Positions 7,591 to 15,897 of a stretch of DNA of 53,191 bases are shown piece by piece. The translations under genes and the position numbers were made by a program. This DNA is from Methylobacterium frigidaeris (GTDB lineage: Bacteria; Pseudomonadota; Alphaproteobacteria; Rhizobiales; Beijerinckiaceae). The stretch's first letter is position 1, and every line of letters starts with the position of its first letter. The DNA lies in NCBI RefSeq assembly GCF_022179185.1, contig NZ_BPQJ01000046.1, forward strand, positions 1 to 53,191. Reading direction: 5' to 3'. The notes under the pieces were generated by a model. It ran no database searches, had not been told where the DNA came from, and saw nothing but the letters and a program-made list of their open reading frames with translations.

Positions 7591-8547
7591 TCACTCCGCC
7601 GCGAGCGGCGCCGGCTCGACCACGCCGGCCCGCTCGGTGATCGGACCGTACTGCGCCGGCTGGCGGTGCTGGCCGAAGTTGAACATCTTGTCCTTGCCCT
7701 GGCGGCAGCTTTCGAGGTCGCACTCGGCCACCACCACCTCGTCGCCGAGGGTCTTGGCCTGGGCGACGATCCGCCCGTCCGGATCGACGATGCAGGAGCC
7801 GCCGATCAGGCCCGACCCGTCTTCATCTCCGGCCTTTGCCACCGCCACCGCCCAGGTGGCGTTCATGTAGGCGTTGGCCTGGGCGACCAGCGTCGAGTGG
7901 AAGGTGCGCAAGGCCGCGTCCTCGCTCGTGCCGCCATTGGGATCGTAGGCCGCCGAGTTGTAGCCGACGCAGACGAGCTCGGCCCCCTGCAACCCGAGCA
8001 CCCGCCAAGCCTCGGGCCAGCGCCGGTCGTTGCAGATCATCATGCCCATGATCGCGCCGGCCCAGGCCTCGCCGGCCCGGAAGGCCGGGAAACCCGTGTT
8101 GCCGTAGGAGAAGTAGCGCTTCTCGAGCTGCTGAAAGCGTGCACCTGCTCGCGGCTCGACCGAGCCCGGCAGGTGGACCTTGCGGTAGCGCCCGAGGATC
8201 GACCCGTCCGGCTGGACCAGCACCGTGCTGTTGAAGCGTTCGCCCTCCGGCGTCAGCTCGGCGTAGCCGATGTTGAAGCCGACACCCAGCTCCCGGGCGC
8301 GATCGAACAGCGGCTGGACCGCAGGATTGGGCATCGCGCGCTCGAAATACCGGTCGAGCTCCTCGCCTTCGAGGAGCCAGCGCGGGAAGAACGTCGTGAA
8401 GGCGAGCTCGGGGAAGACCACGAGCGTCGCGCCGCGGGCTGCTGCGTCCTCGAGCAGGCGGATCAGCCGGTCGAGGGTGTGGGCACGGGAATCGGCGCGC
8501 TGGGTCGGCCCCATCTGGGCCGCGGCGACGGTGACGATACGAGACAT
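7591..8547 (-). CDS. N-carbamoyl-D-amino acid hydrolase (D-carbamoylase), nitrilase superfamily, 318 aa
   Basis: Cytoplasmic hydrolase that cleaves N-carbamoyl-D-amino acids to D-amino acid, CO2 and ammonia, the second step of hydantoin degradation. The nitrilase triad is visible: Glu47 (VVFPELAFTTFFPRW), Lys123 (YRKVHLPG) and Cys172 (ICNDRRWPEAWRV). NDRRWPEAWR and the C-terminal FNFGQHRQPAQYG closely follow the Agrobacterium D-carbamoylase pattern as I remember it, so this is more specific than a generic nitrilase call. The second of two adjacent ATGs (8547) is chosen because AGAGG lies five bases upstream. It is first in the operon, facing the LysR gene. Confidence 0.88.
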   Translation of the reverse strand: MSRIVTVAAAQMGPTQRADSRAHTLDRLIRLLEDAAARGATLVVFPELAFTTFFPRWLLEGEELDRYFERAMPNPAVQPLFDRARELGVGFNIGYAELTPEGERFNSTVLVQPDGSILGRYRKVHLPGSVEPRAGARFQQLEKRYFSYGNTGFPAFRAGEAWAGAIMGMMICNDRRWPEAWRVLGLQGAELVCVGYNSAAYDPNGGTSEDAALRTFHSTLVAQANAYMNATWAVAVAKAGDEDGSGLIGGSCIVDPDGRIVAQAKTLGDEVVVAECDLESCRQGKDKMFNFGQHRQPAQYGPITERAGVVEPAPLAAE

Positions 8548-8568
8548 CATGACCTCTGAGTGGGCATC

Positions 8569-8587
8569 ATGCTTAAGCCACAAGCAT
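8569..8587. promoter_or_regulatory. Inverted repeat in the carbamoylase-lysR divergent intergenic region, candidate LysR site
   Basis: ATGCTT (8569-8574) and AAGCAT (8582-8587) are exact inverted copies separated by 7 bp. They lie 22 bp upstream of the carbamoylase start in a 145-bp region that is AT-richer than its surroundings. A TATGAT at 8656-8661 could be a -10 element for the LysR gene; no good -35 is visible. LysR proteins usually bind dyads in such divergent regions, so this is a candidate only. Confidence 0.4.
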
Positions 8588-8692
8588 TACGCTGTATTGG
8601 CCCACGTCCATGCCCCGATCATGCATATCCCTTACGCCTTCACAATCCTGACGCCTATGATAAATTCCACCTGACTATAAGATGGAGTGATA

Positions 8693-9577
8693 GTGAACCT
8701 GCGGCAGCTCGAGATCTTGCGGGCGGTGGTCCGGCATCGCACCACCCTGGCGGCGGCCGAGGAACTGGCCGTGTCGCAGCCGGCGGTGAGCAACGCCCTC
8801 AAGGCGATGGAGGCGCAGGTCGGCTTTCCGCTGTTCGACCGCATCAACAACCGGCTGTTTCCCACCGCCGAGGCGATGACGCTCTACCGGGAGAGCGAGG
8901 CGATCTTCGCGCTCCACGCCAAGCTCGAAGGCCGCGTGCGCGACCTGCGCGAGAACCGGCACGGGCACCTCGCCATCATGGCGACACCGCCGCTGGCCTA
9001 CGGCCTGCTGCCACGGGCGCTCGCCGCCTTCGTGCGCCAGCGGCCGCAGACGCGGCTGTTCTTCGACGTGCGCCGCTACGAGGGGGTGATCGAGGGCGTG
9101 AGCAGCCGGGTCGCGGAGCTCGGCTTCGCGCTCGGCCTGTCGAACCACGTCGGCATCGCCCACGAGGTGGTGCACCGGGGCGAGATGGTCTGCGTCATGG
9201 CTCCCGACCATCCCCTGAGCCTGAGGGCGAGCATCACGCCGTCGGATCTCGCCCGCCACCCCTTTATCGGGCTGGAGCGCGGCACGCGCCTCGGCGAGGC
9301 TGTGCGGGATGCTTTCGCGCGGGCGGGCGTGCCGTTCGACGCCTCCGTGGAGGTGCGCTACTGCAACACCGCCTGCGTGCTCGCCGGGGCCGGCGTCGGC
9401 GTCGCGGTGGTCGACCCGTTCTCGCCCTCGCAGGGCGGTGCGCATCCGGTGGTGGTACGTCCCTTCGCACCGCGCACCCCGGTCGAGGCCTTCATGCTGT
9501 GGTCGGAGGCCGAGCCGCTGTCGCGCCTGGCGCGGGCGTTCCTGGCGGAGGTCCGGGCGGCGCGGGCCTCACCCTGA
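8693..9577 (+). CDS. LysR-family transcriptional regulator, 294 aa
   Basis: Typical N-terminal winged helix (VNLRQLEILRAVVRHRTTLAAAEELAVSQPAVSNALKAME, region 1-42) followed by a LysR substrate-binding domain. It faces the carbamoylase operon across 145 bp and most likely controls it, responding to a pathway intermediate. The GTG at 8693 is preferred over the GTG at 8687 because GGAG (8684-8687) then sits five bases upstream. The gene is intact. Confidence 0.93.
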   Translation: MNLRQLEILRAVVRHRTTLAAAEELAVSQPAVSNALKAMEAQVGFPLFDRINNRLFPTAEAMTLYRESEAIFALHAKLEGRVRDLRENRHGHLAIMATPPLAYGLLPRALAAFVRQRPQTRLFFDVRRYEGVIEGVSSRVAELGFALGLSNHVGIAHEVVHRGEMVCVMAPDHPLSLRASITPSDLARHPFIGLERGTRLGEAVRDAFARAGVPFDASVEVRYCNTACVLAGAGVGVAVVDPFSPSQGGAHPVVVRPFAPRTPVEAFMLWSEAEPLSRLARAFLAEVRAARASP

Positions 9578-9694
9578 CCCCGATGGCCGACGCCTTCACG
9601 CATTCCGGGGGGCCCGGGCTCGGAGCGCGAGCGGCGCCTTGAGTCCGCATGCGATCGCGCCGTTTTTCGCGGGATCCGAACGGAGATCGCGGCC

Positions 9695-10441
9695 TCAGCG
9701 TGACCCTTGGTGATCGGTGGGCCGGCGCGACGCGGCCGATCCGCGGCGCTTGCCGGAGGGCCGATCGGTATCCTGGGTGGCCAGTTGCTCCAGCGCCGCG
9801 TCGCGCGCGTGCTCCACGGAGGCCTTCATCAGCGCGCCGGCGCGGGCGCCGTCGCGGCCGCGCACGGCGTCGAGGATGGCGCCGATCTCCTCGAGGCTCG
9901 CGGCGATCCGCCCCGGCTTCGCCATGGCCCGGATGCGCAGGAAGTTGATCCGGGCGTTGAGCTGCCGGAGCAGGTCGCGGGCCACGTCGTGCCGGACCAC
10001 GTCGACGAGGTGGTCGTTGAAGCGCAGCATCAGCGCGACGATCTCCGAGACCGCGTCGGTCGCGGCGGCCGCCCTCACCTGCGCGAAGATGCGCTCGAGA
10101 TGCGCGATCTCGTCCCCGCTCGCGACCGCGGTGAAGCGCTCGATCAGCAAGGCCTCCAACAGGGCGCGGACCTCGTAGATCTCGGCCGCGTCCTTGCGGG
10201 TGAGCGCCATCACGGTCGGCCCCTTGCGGGGCTCGACCGAGACGAGGCGCTCCGCCTCCAGCCGGCGGATCATCTCGCGCACCGAGGCCCGGCTGATGCC
10301 GAGCGCTGCGCAGAGCTCGCGCTCGATGAGCCGCGCGCCGGGCGCGATCCGGCCCGCGATGATCGCGTCCCGCACCTCCTCGAAGGCGCGCTCGCGCACC
10401 AGCTGCGGCGGCGCGAGCGTGTCCAGCGCTCCGGCGATCAT
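9695..10441 (-). CDS. GntR-family (FadR/FCD subfamily) transcriptional regulator, 248 aa
   Basis: N-terminal GntR winged helix (residues about 15-80, GARLIERELCAALGISRASVREMIRRLE) and an all-helical FCD ligand domain (about 90-220). The charged C-terminal tail after residue 225 is unlike the family core. The start is an ATG after GAGGAGGGGGC. It diverges from the MFS-hydantoinase operon across 264 bp that contain an exact FadR-type palindrome. It is therefore the likely repressor or activator of that operon, with an organic acid as probable effector. Confidence 0.93.
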   Translation of the reverse strand: MIAGALDTLAPPQLVRERAFEEVRDAIIAGRIAPGARLIERELCAALGISRASVREMIRRLEAERLVSVEPRKGPTVMALTRKDAAEIYEVRALLEALLIERFTAVASGDEIAHLERIFAQVRAAAATDAVSEIVALMLRFNDHLVDVVRHDVARDLLRQLNARINFLRIRAMAKPGRIAASLEEIGAILDAVRGRDGARAGALMKASVEHARDAALEQLATQDTDRPSGKRRGSAASRRPTDHQGSR

Positions 10442-10539
10442 GCCCCCTCCTCGACCTGTGTCACGCGATAGCATGTCGGCGCGGCGCACGGCCATGCGCC
10501 ACGAAACAGGCCCTCGACAGCCAGGGCGCTCTGCGCAAT

Positions 10540-10552
10540 CTTGTCTGACAAG
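10540..10552. promoter_or_regulatory. Candidate FadR-subfamily operator upstream of the MFS-hyuBA operon
   Basis: CTTGTC-T-GACAAG is a perfect 13-bp palindrome. Its core TTGTCTGACAA (10541-10551) fits the FadR-subfamily consensus TnGTnnnACnA at every fixed position. It lies 99 bp from the GntR start and 154 bp from the MFS start, in the right place to control both. Confidence 0.6.
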
Positions 10553-10705
10553 GAGACAAAAAGGCAGCATCTGCCGCTTCCCGCGGCAGGCCAGCCAGGC
10601 CCAACGAGACGGCTCCCCTGCAGGCGGTGCGTGTTCGCGCTTGGTGCACGGCTTGCAGAACCAGGGCGCTTGCCCGCCGGGGCCGGCCTGACAGCGGAGG
10701 AAGAG

Positions 10706-12058
10706 ATGTCGCGAACGGCCATCAGCGCGCCGGCGGCCCGGCCGGTGCAGAAACCCGTATCCGTATCCGGGTCCGAGCTGACTTCCGATCACGCCCGCAT
10801 CCGGCGCCGGGCGATCGTGTCCTGCGCCGTCGGCAACTTCGTGGAGCTGTTCGATTTCCTGATCTTCGGCCTGTTCGCGGCCCAGATCGGCGCCAACTTC
10901 TTTCCCGCCGGCGATCCCGTCGTGTCGCTGCTGTCGACCTTCGCCACCTACGGCGTCGGGTTCGTGATGCGGCCGGTCGGCGCGATCGTGATCGGGGCCT
11001 ACGGCGACCAGCGCGGCCGCAAGGCGGCCCTGATCCTGACCGTCGGCCTGATGGCGACCGCGACGGCGCTGACGGGCCTGATCCCGTCCTACGCCACGAT
11101 CGGCATCGCGGCGCCGCTCCTCCTCGTCGCCTGCCGCCTGGTCCAGGGCTTCTCGACCGGCGGCGAGTGGGGCGGGGCGGCCGCGTTCCTGGTCGAGTAC
11201 GCCCCTCCGGGCCGGCGCGGCCTGATCGGCAGCATGCAGCAATTCAGCGTCGGCCTCGCGCTCATCGCCGGGACGCTGATGGCCGCGATCCTCAACTCGA
11301 CCCTCGACCCCGCCGCCATGACGTCGTGGGGCTGGCGCATCCCCTTCATCTGCGGCTTCGTGCTGGCGCCGATCGGCCTCTATCTGCGCTCGAAGGTGTC
11401 CGAGACGCCCGCGTTCGACCGCGCGGTCGCGCAGGACGCGGTGGCCTCCCACCCGGTCCGCGACGCGCTGACGGTCTATCGCCGGCCGGTGCTGGCAGCC
11501 TTCGGCCTGTCGATCGTCGGCACGGTCGGCAACTACACCTTCAACATCTTCATGCCGAGCTTCGCCTCCGGGCAGCTCGGCATCGCGCCCGGCACCGCCT
11601 ACACCTCCTCGGCCGTCGCGGCGGTCGTGCTGACGCTGTTCACGCCGGTGATGGGCCACCTCTCGGACCGGATCGGCCGCAAGGCGGTGCTGCTGATCTC
11701 GGCCCTCGGCTACGTCGTCCTCGGCTACCCGCTCTTCTCCCTCGTGGTGAGCCATCCGACCGGCCTCGGCCTCGTGCTGACGCAGTCGATCGCGGCCTTC
11801 CTGCTCGCGATGTATGCCGGCCCGCTCTGCGCCGTCCTGGCCGAGCTGTTCCCGACCCGGGTCCGGTTCACCGCGCTCTCGATCGGCTACAGCTTGGCGG
11901 TCACGATCTTCGGCGGATTCGCGCCCTTCATCGCCACCTTCCTGATCCGCGAGACCGGCAGCCCGCTCTCGCCGGCGCTCTTCGTCGTCGCCTCCGCGCT
12001 GATCAGCGCCGTGACGCTCCTCCTCATCAAGGATCCGACCAATGCTCCGCTCGATTGA
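10706..12058 (+). CDS. MFS transporter, metabolite:H+ symporter (MHS) family, 450 aa
   Basis: Inner-membrane proton-driven importer with 12 predicted helices. MHS features are visible: the loop 2-3 motif GAYGDQRGRKAAL, the GFSTGGEWGGAAAFLVEYAP segment near residue 150, and LFPTRVRFTALSIGY near 390. These are shared with citrate, alpha-ketoglutarate, shikimate and betaine carriers. The start is the ATG after GGAGGAAGAG. It heads the operon and its end overlaps hyuB by 17 bp, so the cargo is likely the substrate of the hydantoinase-type enzyme. A second member lies at 18791. Confidence 0.93.
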   Translation: MSRTAISAPAARPVQKPVSVSGSELTSDHARIRRRAIVSCAVGNFVELFDFLIFGLFAAQIGANFFPAGDPVVSLLSTFATYGVGFVMRPVGAIVIGAYGDQRGRKAALILTVGLMATATALTGLIPSYATIGIAAPLLLVACRLVQGFSTGGEWGGAAAFLVEYAPPGRRGLIGSMQQFSVGLALIAGTLMAAILNSTLDPAAMTSWGWRIPFICGFVLAPIGLYLRSKVSETPAFDRAVAQDAVASHPVRDALTVYRRPVLAAFGLSIVGTVGNYTFNIFMPSFASGQLGIAPGTAYTSSAVAAVVLTLFTPVMGHLSDRIGRKAVLLISALGYVVLGYPLFSLVVSHPTGLGLVLTQSIAAFLLAMYAGPLCAVLAELFPTRVRFTALSIGYSLAVTIFGGFAPFIATFLIRETGSPLSPALFVVASALISAVTLLLIKDPTNAPLD

Positions 12059-13859
12059 GGCCGCGCCGGCGCATGAGGGCCGCTGCGATCCCGTCACGCT
12101 CGAGATCGTGCGCGGTGCCGTGCGGGCCGCCCAGTCCGAGATGGAGGCCCTGATCGAGCGCACCGCGATCTCGGCCTTCATCCGCGAGAAGAAGGACTTC
12201 TACACCGGCCTGTTCGACGCGGACGGCGTCATGGCGGTCGGCTCGAACGTGCCGATCTTCGGCGACATCACGAGCCCGGTCTTCCGCGACTTCCCGCCCG
12301 AGACGATGCGGGCGGGCGACCTGTACTGGTACAACGACTGCTACGGCTCGCGCGGCGCCGTCTCGCACTCGAACGACCAGGTGCTGCTCGCCCCCGTCTT
12401 CCGCGGCGGCCGGCTCTGCGCCTTCGTGATGGCCTGGGCGCATTTCGCCGATATCGGGGGCCTGCGCGCGGGCTCGATCAGCCCGGACGCGACCGACATC
12501 TTCCAGGAGGGCATCATCGTGCCTCCGACGAAGCTGATCGACGGCGGCCGGACCAACGAGGCGGCGCTGGCGATCTTCCACCGCAACTCCCGTTTCCCGG
12601 CCCAGAGCCTCGGCGACATGCGGGCCCTGATGGCGAGCGTCGATCTCGGCGTGCGGCGCGTCGGCGAGATCCTCGATCGATTCGGGCCGGACGTCGTGGC
12701 CGACGCACTCGCCCAGCTGCTGGCCCGCACCCGGGACCGCGTGCGCGAGAAGCTGGCCGCGACCTTCGCCTACGGCACTCACCGCTTCACCGACGCGATC
12801 GATTCCGACGGCCATGGCGGCGGTCCCTACCGGATGCGCTTCTCCCTCACCCGCGCCCAAGCCGAGGACGGCGAGGACCGCTTCGTCTTCGATGCCACCG
12901 AGACCGACGACCAGGCGCCGGGGCCGGTGAACTTCCTGATGAATCCCGGCGTCCCCGGCATGGCGCTCGGGCTCTACTATCTCGGCGGCGATCCGGCCCA
13001 GGTCTGCAACGCCGGCGGGCCGCAGGCGCTCGACGAGGTGCGCCTGCGCGAGGGCTCGCTGCTCTGGCCGCGCTTCCCGGCACCGCTCGGCATGCGGGGG
13101 CTCACGATGATGCGCGTGCTCGCCGGGCTGAACGGCCTCGTCAACGTCGCCGGCGGCGGGGCACCGGCGGCGCACTCGGCCTACGTCATCATCCTGATGC
13201 GCGGCACGTCCCGGACCGAGGCCGGGGAGCCCGAGCCGTTCCTGCTCTCGGACGGGATCGGCGTCGGCTACGGCGCGCGTCCTCACGCCGACGGGATCGA
13301 CGCGGTCTACTTCGTCGCGCAGGAGAACTATCCCGTAGAGTTCCTAGAGACCGGCTACCCGGTCCGGCTGCGCGCCTACGGCATCGTGACGGATTCCGGC
13401 GGGGCGGGGCGCCACCGCGGCGGCTGCGGCATCGTGCGGGATTACGAGATCCTGGCCGACGAGGCGGTGCTGGCCCTGCGCATCGACGGCGTCGAGAACC
13501 CGCCCTGGGGGATCGGCGGCGGCATGGCGGGCGGCGTCGGCCGCGCCGTCGTCAATGCCGGCACGCCGCAGGAGCGTGTGCTCGCCCCGCTCTCGGACGG
13601 CAACCGGCTCAAGCGCGGCGATACTTTGCGCATCGAGACCGGCGGCGGCGGGGGTCACGGCCATCCGTTCGACCGGCCGGCCGAGGCCGTCCTGCAGGAC
13701 GTGCTCGGCGGCTACGTCTCCGTGGGGGCGGCCGCGCGCCTCTACGGCGTGATGATCCGCGACGGCGCGCTCGACGAGACCGCCACCAGGATCGCCCGCG
13801 CCGCCCGCCCGGAGATCCGCGCCTTCCACCGTCACGAGTACGTCGATGCCCTCGTCTGA
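12042..13859 (+). CDS. hyuB: Hydantoinase B/oxoprolinase beta-like subunit, 605 aa
   Basis: Subunit of an ATP-dependent cyclic amide hydrolase (N-methylhydantoinase, 5-oxoprolinase or acetone-carboxylase-related family). It shows the conserved HyuB opening DPVTLEIVRGAVRAAQSEME at residues about 16-35, then DFYTGLFDADG, YNDCYGSRGAVSH, and the Gly-rich RHRGGCGIVRDYE near residue 460. GGGGGHGHPFDRP follows near residue 535. Length is normal for HyuB. AAGGA lies eight bases before the ATG. It overlaps both the MFS gene and hyuA, so all three are coupled. Family members differ widely in substrate, so hydantoin itself is not proven. Confidence 0.9.
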   Translation: MLRSIEAAPAHEGRCDPVTLEIVRGAVRAAQSEMEALIERTAISAFIREKKDFYTGLFDADGVMAVGSNVPIFGDITSPVFRDFPPETMRAGDLYWYNDCYGSRGAVSHSNDQVLLAPVFRGGRLCAFVMAWAHFADIGGLRAGSISPDATDIFQEGIIVPPTKLIDGGRTNEAALAIFHRNSRFPAQSLGDMRALMASVDLGVRRVGEILDRFGPDVVADALAQLLARTRDRVREKLAATFAYGTHRFTDAIDSDGHGGGPYRMRFSLTRAQAEDGEDRFVFDATETDDQAPGPVNFLMNPGVPGMALGLYYLGGDPAQVCNAGGPQALDEVRLREGSLLWPRFPAPLGMRGLTMMRVLAGLNGLVNVAGGGAPAAHSAYVIILMRGTSRTEAGEPEPFLLSDGIGVGYGARPHADGIDAVYFVAQENYPVEFLETGYPVRLRAYGIVTDSGGAGRHRGGCGIVRDYEILADEAVLALRIDGVENPPWGIGGGMAGGVGRAVVNAGTPQERVLAPLSDGNRLKRGDTLRIETGGGGGHGHPFDRPAEAVLQDVLGGYVSVGAAARLYGVMIRDGALDETATRIARAARPEIRAFHRHEYVDALV

Positions 13860-15897
13860 GTCTCAGCTCGCCGTCGCGGTCGATATCGGCGGCACCTTCA
13901 CCGATATCGCGCTGCACGATCCCCGCTCCGGCCTCGTCTGGCGCGCCAAGACGCCGAGCGTGCCGGGCGACCCCTCCCGGGCCTTCATGACGGGCGTCGG
14001 CCTCGCGCTGGAGGAGGCAGGCTTCCCGGCCTCCCATCTCGGGCGCGTGCTGCACGGCACCACGGTCGCCACCAACATGATCCTGGAGGACAAGGGCGCG
14101 CGCGCCGCCCTCGTCACCACCGCGGGCTTCCGCCACGTGCTGGCGATCGGCCGGCAGGACATCCCGCGCCGGGCCAACCTCTATTCCTGGGTCAAGCCCG
14201 CCCGGCCGGTCCCCGCTTCCCGCGTCTTCGAGGTGCGCGAGCGGATCGGGCCCGGCGGCGCCGTGCTGGAGGACCTCGACGAGGCGAGCGTGCGCGCGGC
14301 CGCCGCGGCCTGCCGCGCCGCCGATGTCGAGGCGGTGGCGGTGTGCCTGCTGCACGCCTTCGCCAACCCCGATCACGAGCGGCGCGTGGCGGCGATCCTG
14401 CGCGAGGAACTGCCCGGCCTCGCGGTGACGGCCTCGACCGACGTGCTGCCGGTCGTGCGCGAGTACGAGCGCTCGCTCGCGACCGTGCTGAACGCCGTCG
14501 TGATGCCGGGCGTCTCGACCTACGTGTCGCGGCTGCAAGGACGGCTCGGCGAGGCCGGGATCGCCGCCCCGCTCCTCCTGATGCAGTCGAACGGCGGCGT
14601 CGCCGGCGCCGCCACGATCCGCCGCGCCCCCGCCCTCACCGCGCTGTCGGGGCCGGCCGCCGGCGTGGTCGGCGCGCGCGAGGTCGCGGCATCCTGCGGC
14701 ATCCAGGACATCATCACGGTCGACCTCGGCGGGACCAGCGCCGACATCTGCCTGATCAAGGACGGCCGGATCGGCCTCACGCAAGCGGGCCATGTCGGCG
14801 AGTGGCCGCTGCCGCTGCCGATGGTCGACATGGTGACGATCGGCGCCGGCGGCGGCTCGATCGCCCGCGTCGCCGGCGGCACGCTGACCGTCGGGCCGCA
14901 GAGCGCCGGCGCCGATCCCGGCCCCGCCGCCTACGGCCGCGGCGGGCGGGAGGCGACGGTCACCGATGCCCATGTCGTGCTGGGCCACCTGCCGGAGAAG
15001 CTGCTCGGCGGCCGCATGGCGCTCGACCTCGCGGCCGCGCGCGAGGTCGTGGCGACGACCGTCGCCGAACCCCTCGGGCTCTCCCTCGAAGCGGCCGCGC
15101 GCGGCATCCTGGCGATCGCCGACAACCACATGGTGGGGGCCCTGCGTGTGGTCTCGGTCGAGCGCGGCCACGATCCCCGCGACTTCACGCTGGTGCCCTT
15201 CGGCGGCGCCGGGCCGCTTCATGGCTGCGCGCTCGCCGACCTGCTCGGCATCCGCCGCGTCCTGGTCCCGCCGGCGCCGGGGGTCCTCTGCGCCGACGGC
15301 CTGCTCGCCGCGGACCTCAAGGCCGAGTTCAGCCGCACCCTGCCTCGGGCCGGCCGGATCGACGTCGCGGTGGCCGAGGCGATCCTCGCCGAGCTGGGCG
15401 AGCAGGCCGAGGATTGGCTCGCAGCGGAAGGCGTGGCCGAGGTCGATCGTCGGCAAGTCCGGGTCGCGCTCCTGCGCTACCATGGCCAGGGCGGCGAGCT
15501 GGTGGTGCCGTGGTCGGGCGGTGCGGAGGACGTCCAGGCGGCTTTCGCGGCCGCGCACGACGCCCTCTACGGCTTCTCGCTCGACGCCCCGATCGAGCTC
15601 GTCACCTTGCGCGTCGAGGCGACGGGCCGGATGCCGCCGGCGCCGCGCGAGACCCTGCCGCCCGGGTCGGGCATCGTCCCGCGGGGCGAGCTGACCGTGC
15701 ATCTCGAGACCGGACCGGCCAGCGTCCCGCTCCTCGACCGCGCCCTCTTCGGGGCCGGCGATCGTTTCGCGGGCCCGGCCGTCGTCGCGCAGCTCGACGC
15801 CACCACCCTGGTGCCGCCAGGCTGGCACGGCGAGGTGCACGCCTCGGGCGCCCTCCTTCTCACCCGGACAGACGAGCCCAGGGAGACCCGCACGTGA
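13846..15897 (+). CDS. hyuA: Hydantoinase A/oxoprolinase alpha-like subunit (ATPase), 683 aa
   Basis: Partner of HyuB, responsible for ATP-dependent phosphorylation of the cyclic amide. The N-terminal phosphate-binding motif VAVDIGGTFTDIAL (about residues 9-22) and GTTVATNMI lie in the Hydant_A_N domain. The central hydantoinase A domain contains QSNGGVAG, LSGPAAGVVGA and VDLGGTSADI. FGGAGPLHGCALAD lies near residue 455. Length is usual. It overlaps hyuB by 14 bp and the next gene by 4 bp. Confidence 0.92.
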   Translation: MPSSESQLAVAVDIGGTFTDIALHDPRSGLVWRAKTPSVPGDPSRAFMTGVGLALEEAGFPASHLGRVLHGTTVATNMILEDKGARAALVTTAGFRHVLAIGRQDIPRRANLYSWVKPARPVPASRVFEVRERIGPGGAVLEDLDEASVRAAAAACRAADVEAVAVCLLHAFANPDHERRVAAILREELPGLAVTASTDVLPVVREYERSLATVLNAVVMPGVSTYVSRLQGRLGEAGIAAPLLLMQSNGGVAGAATIRRAPALTALSGPAAGVVGAREVAASCGIQDIITVDLGGTSADICLIKDGRIGLTQAGHVGEWPLPLPMVDMVTIGAGGGSIARVAGGTLTVGPQSAGADPGPAAYGRGGREATVTDAHVVLGHLPEKLLGGRMALDLAAAREVVATTVAEPLGLSLEAAARGILAIADNHMVGALRVVSVERGHDPRDFTLVPFGGAGPLHGCALADLLGIRRVLVPPAPGVLCADGLLAADLKAEFSRTLPRAGRIDVAVAEAILAELGEQAEDWLAAEGVAEVDRRQVRVALLRYHGQGGELVVPWSGGAEDVQAAFAAAHDALYGFSLDAPIELVTLRVEATGRMPPAPRETLPPGSGIVPRGELTVHLETGPASVPLLDRALFGAGDRFAGPAVVAQLDATTLVPPGWHGEVHASGALLLTRTDEPRETRT

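Noticed and set aside
9578..9694. Possible terminator between the convergent LysR and GntR genes (GCGATCGC followed by GCCGTTTTT near 9650)
   Set aside because: The stem is short and self-complementary with no real loop, so it is not called.
9695..12181. A very long minus-strand reading covering the MFS gene and the GntR regulator
   Set aside because: Only the last part from ATG 10441 is the GntR protein. The rest is antisense to the MFS gene with no domain and no reason for a fusion.
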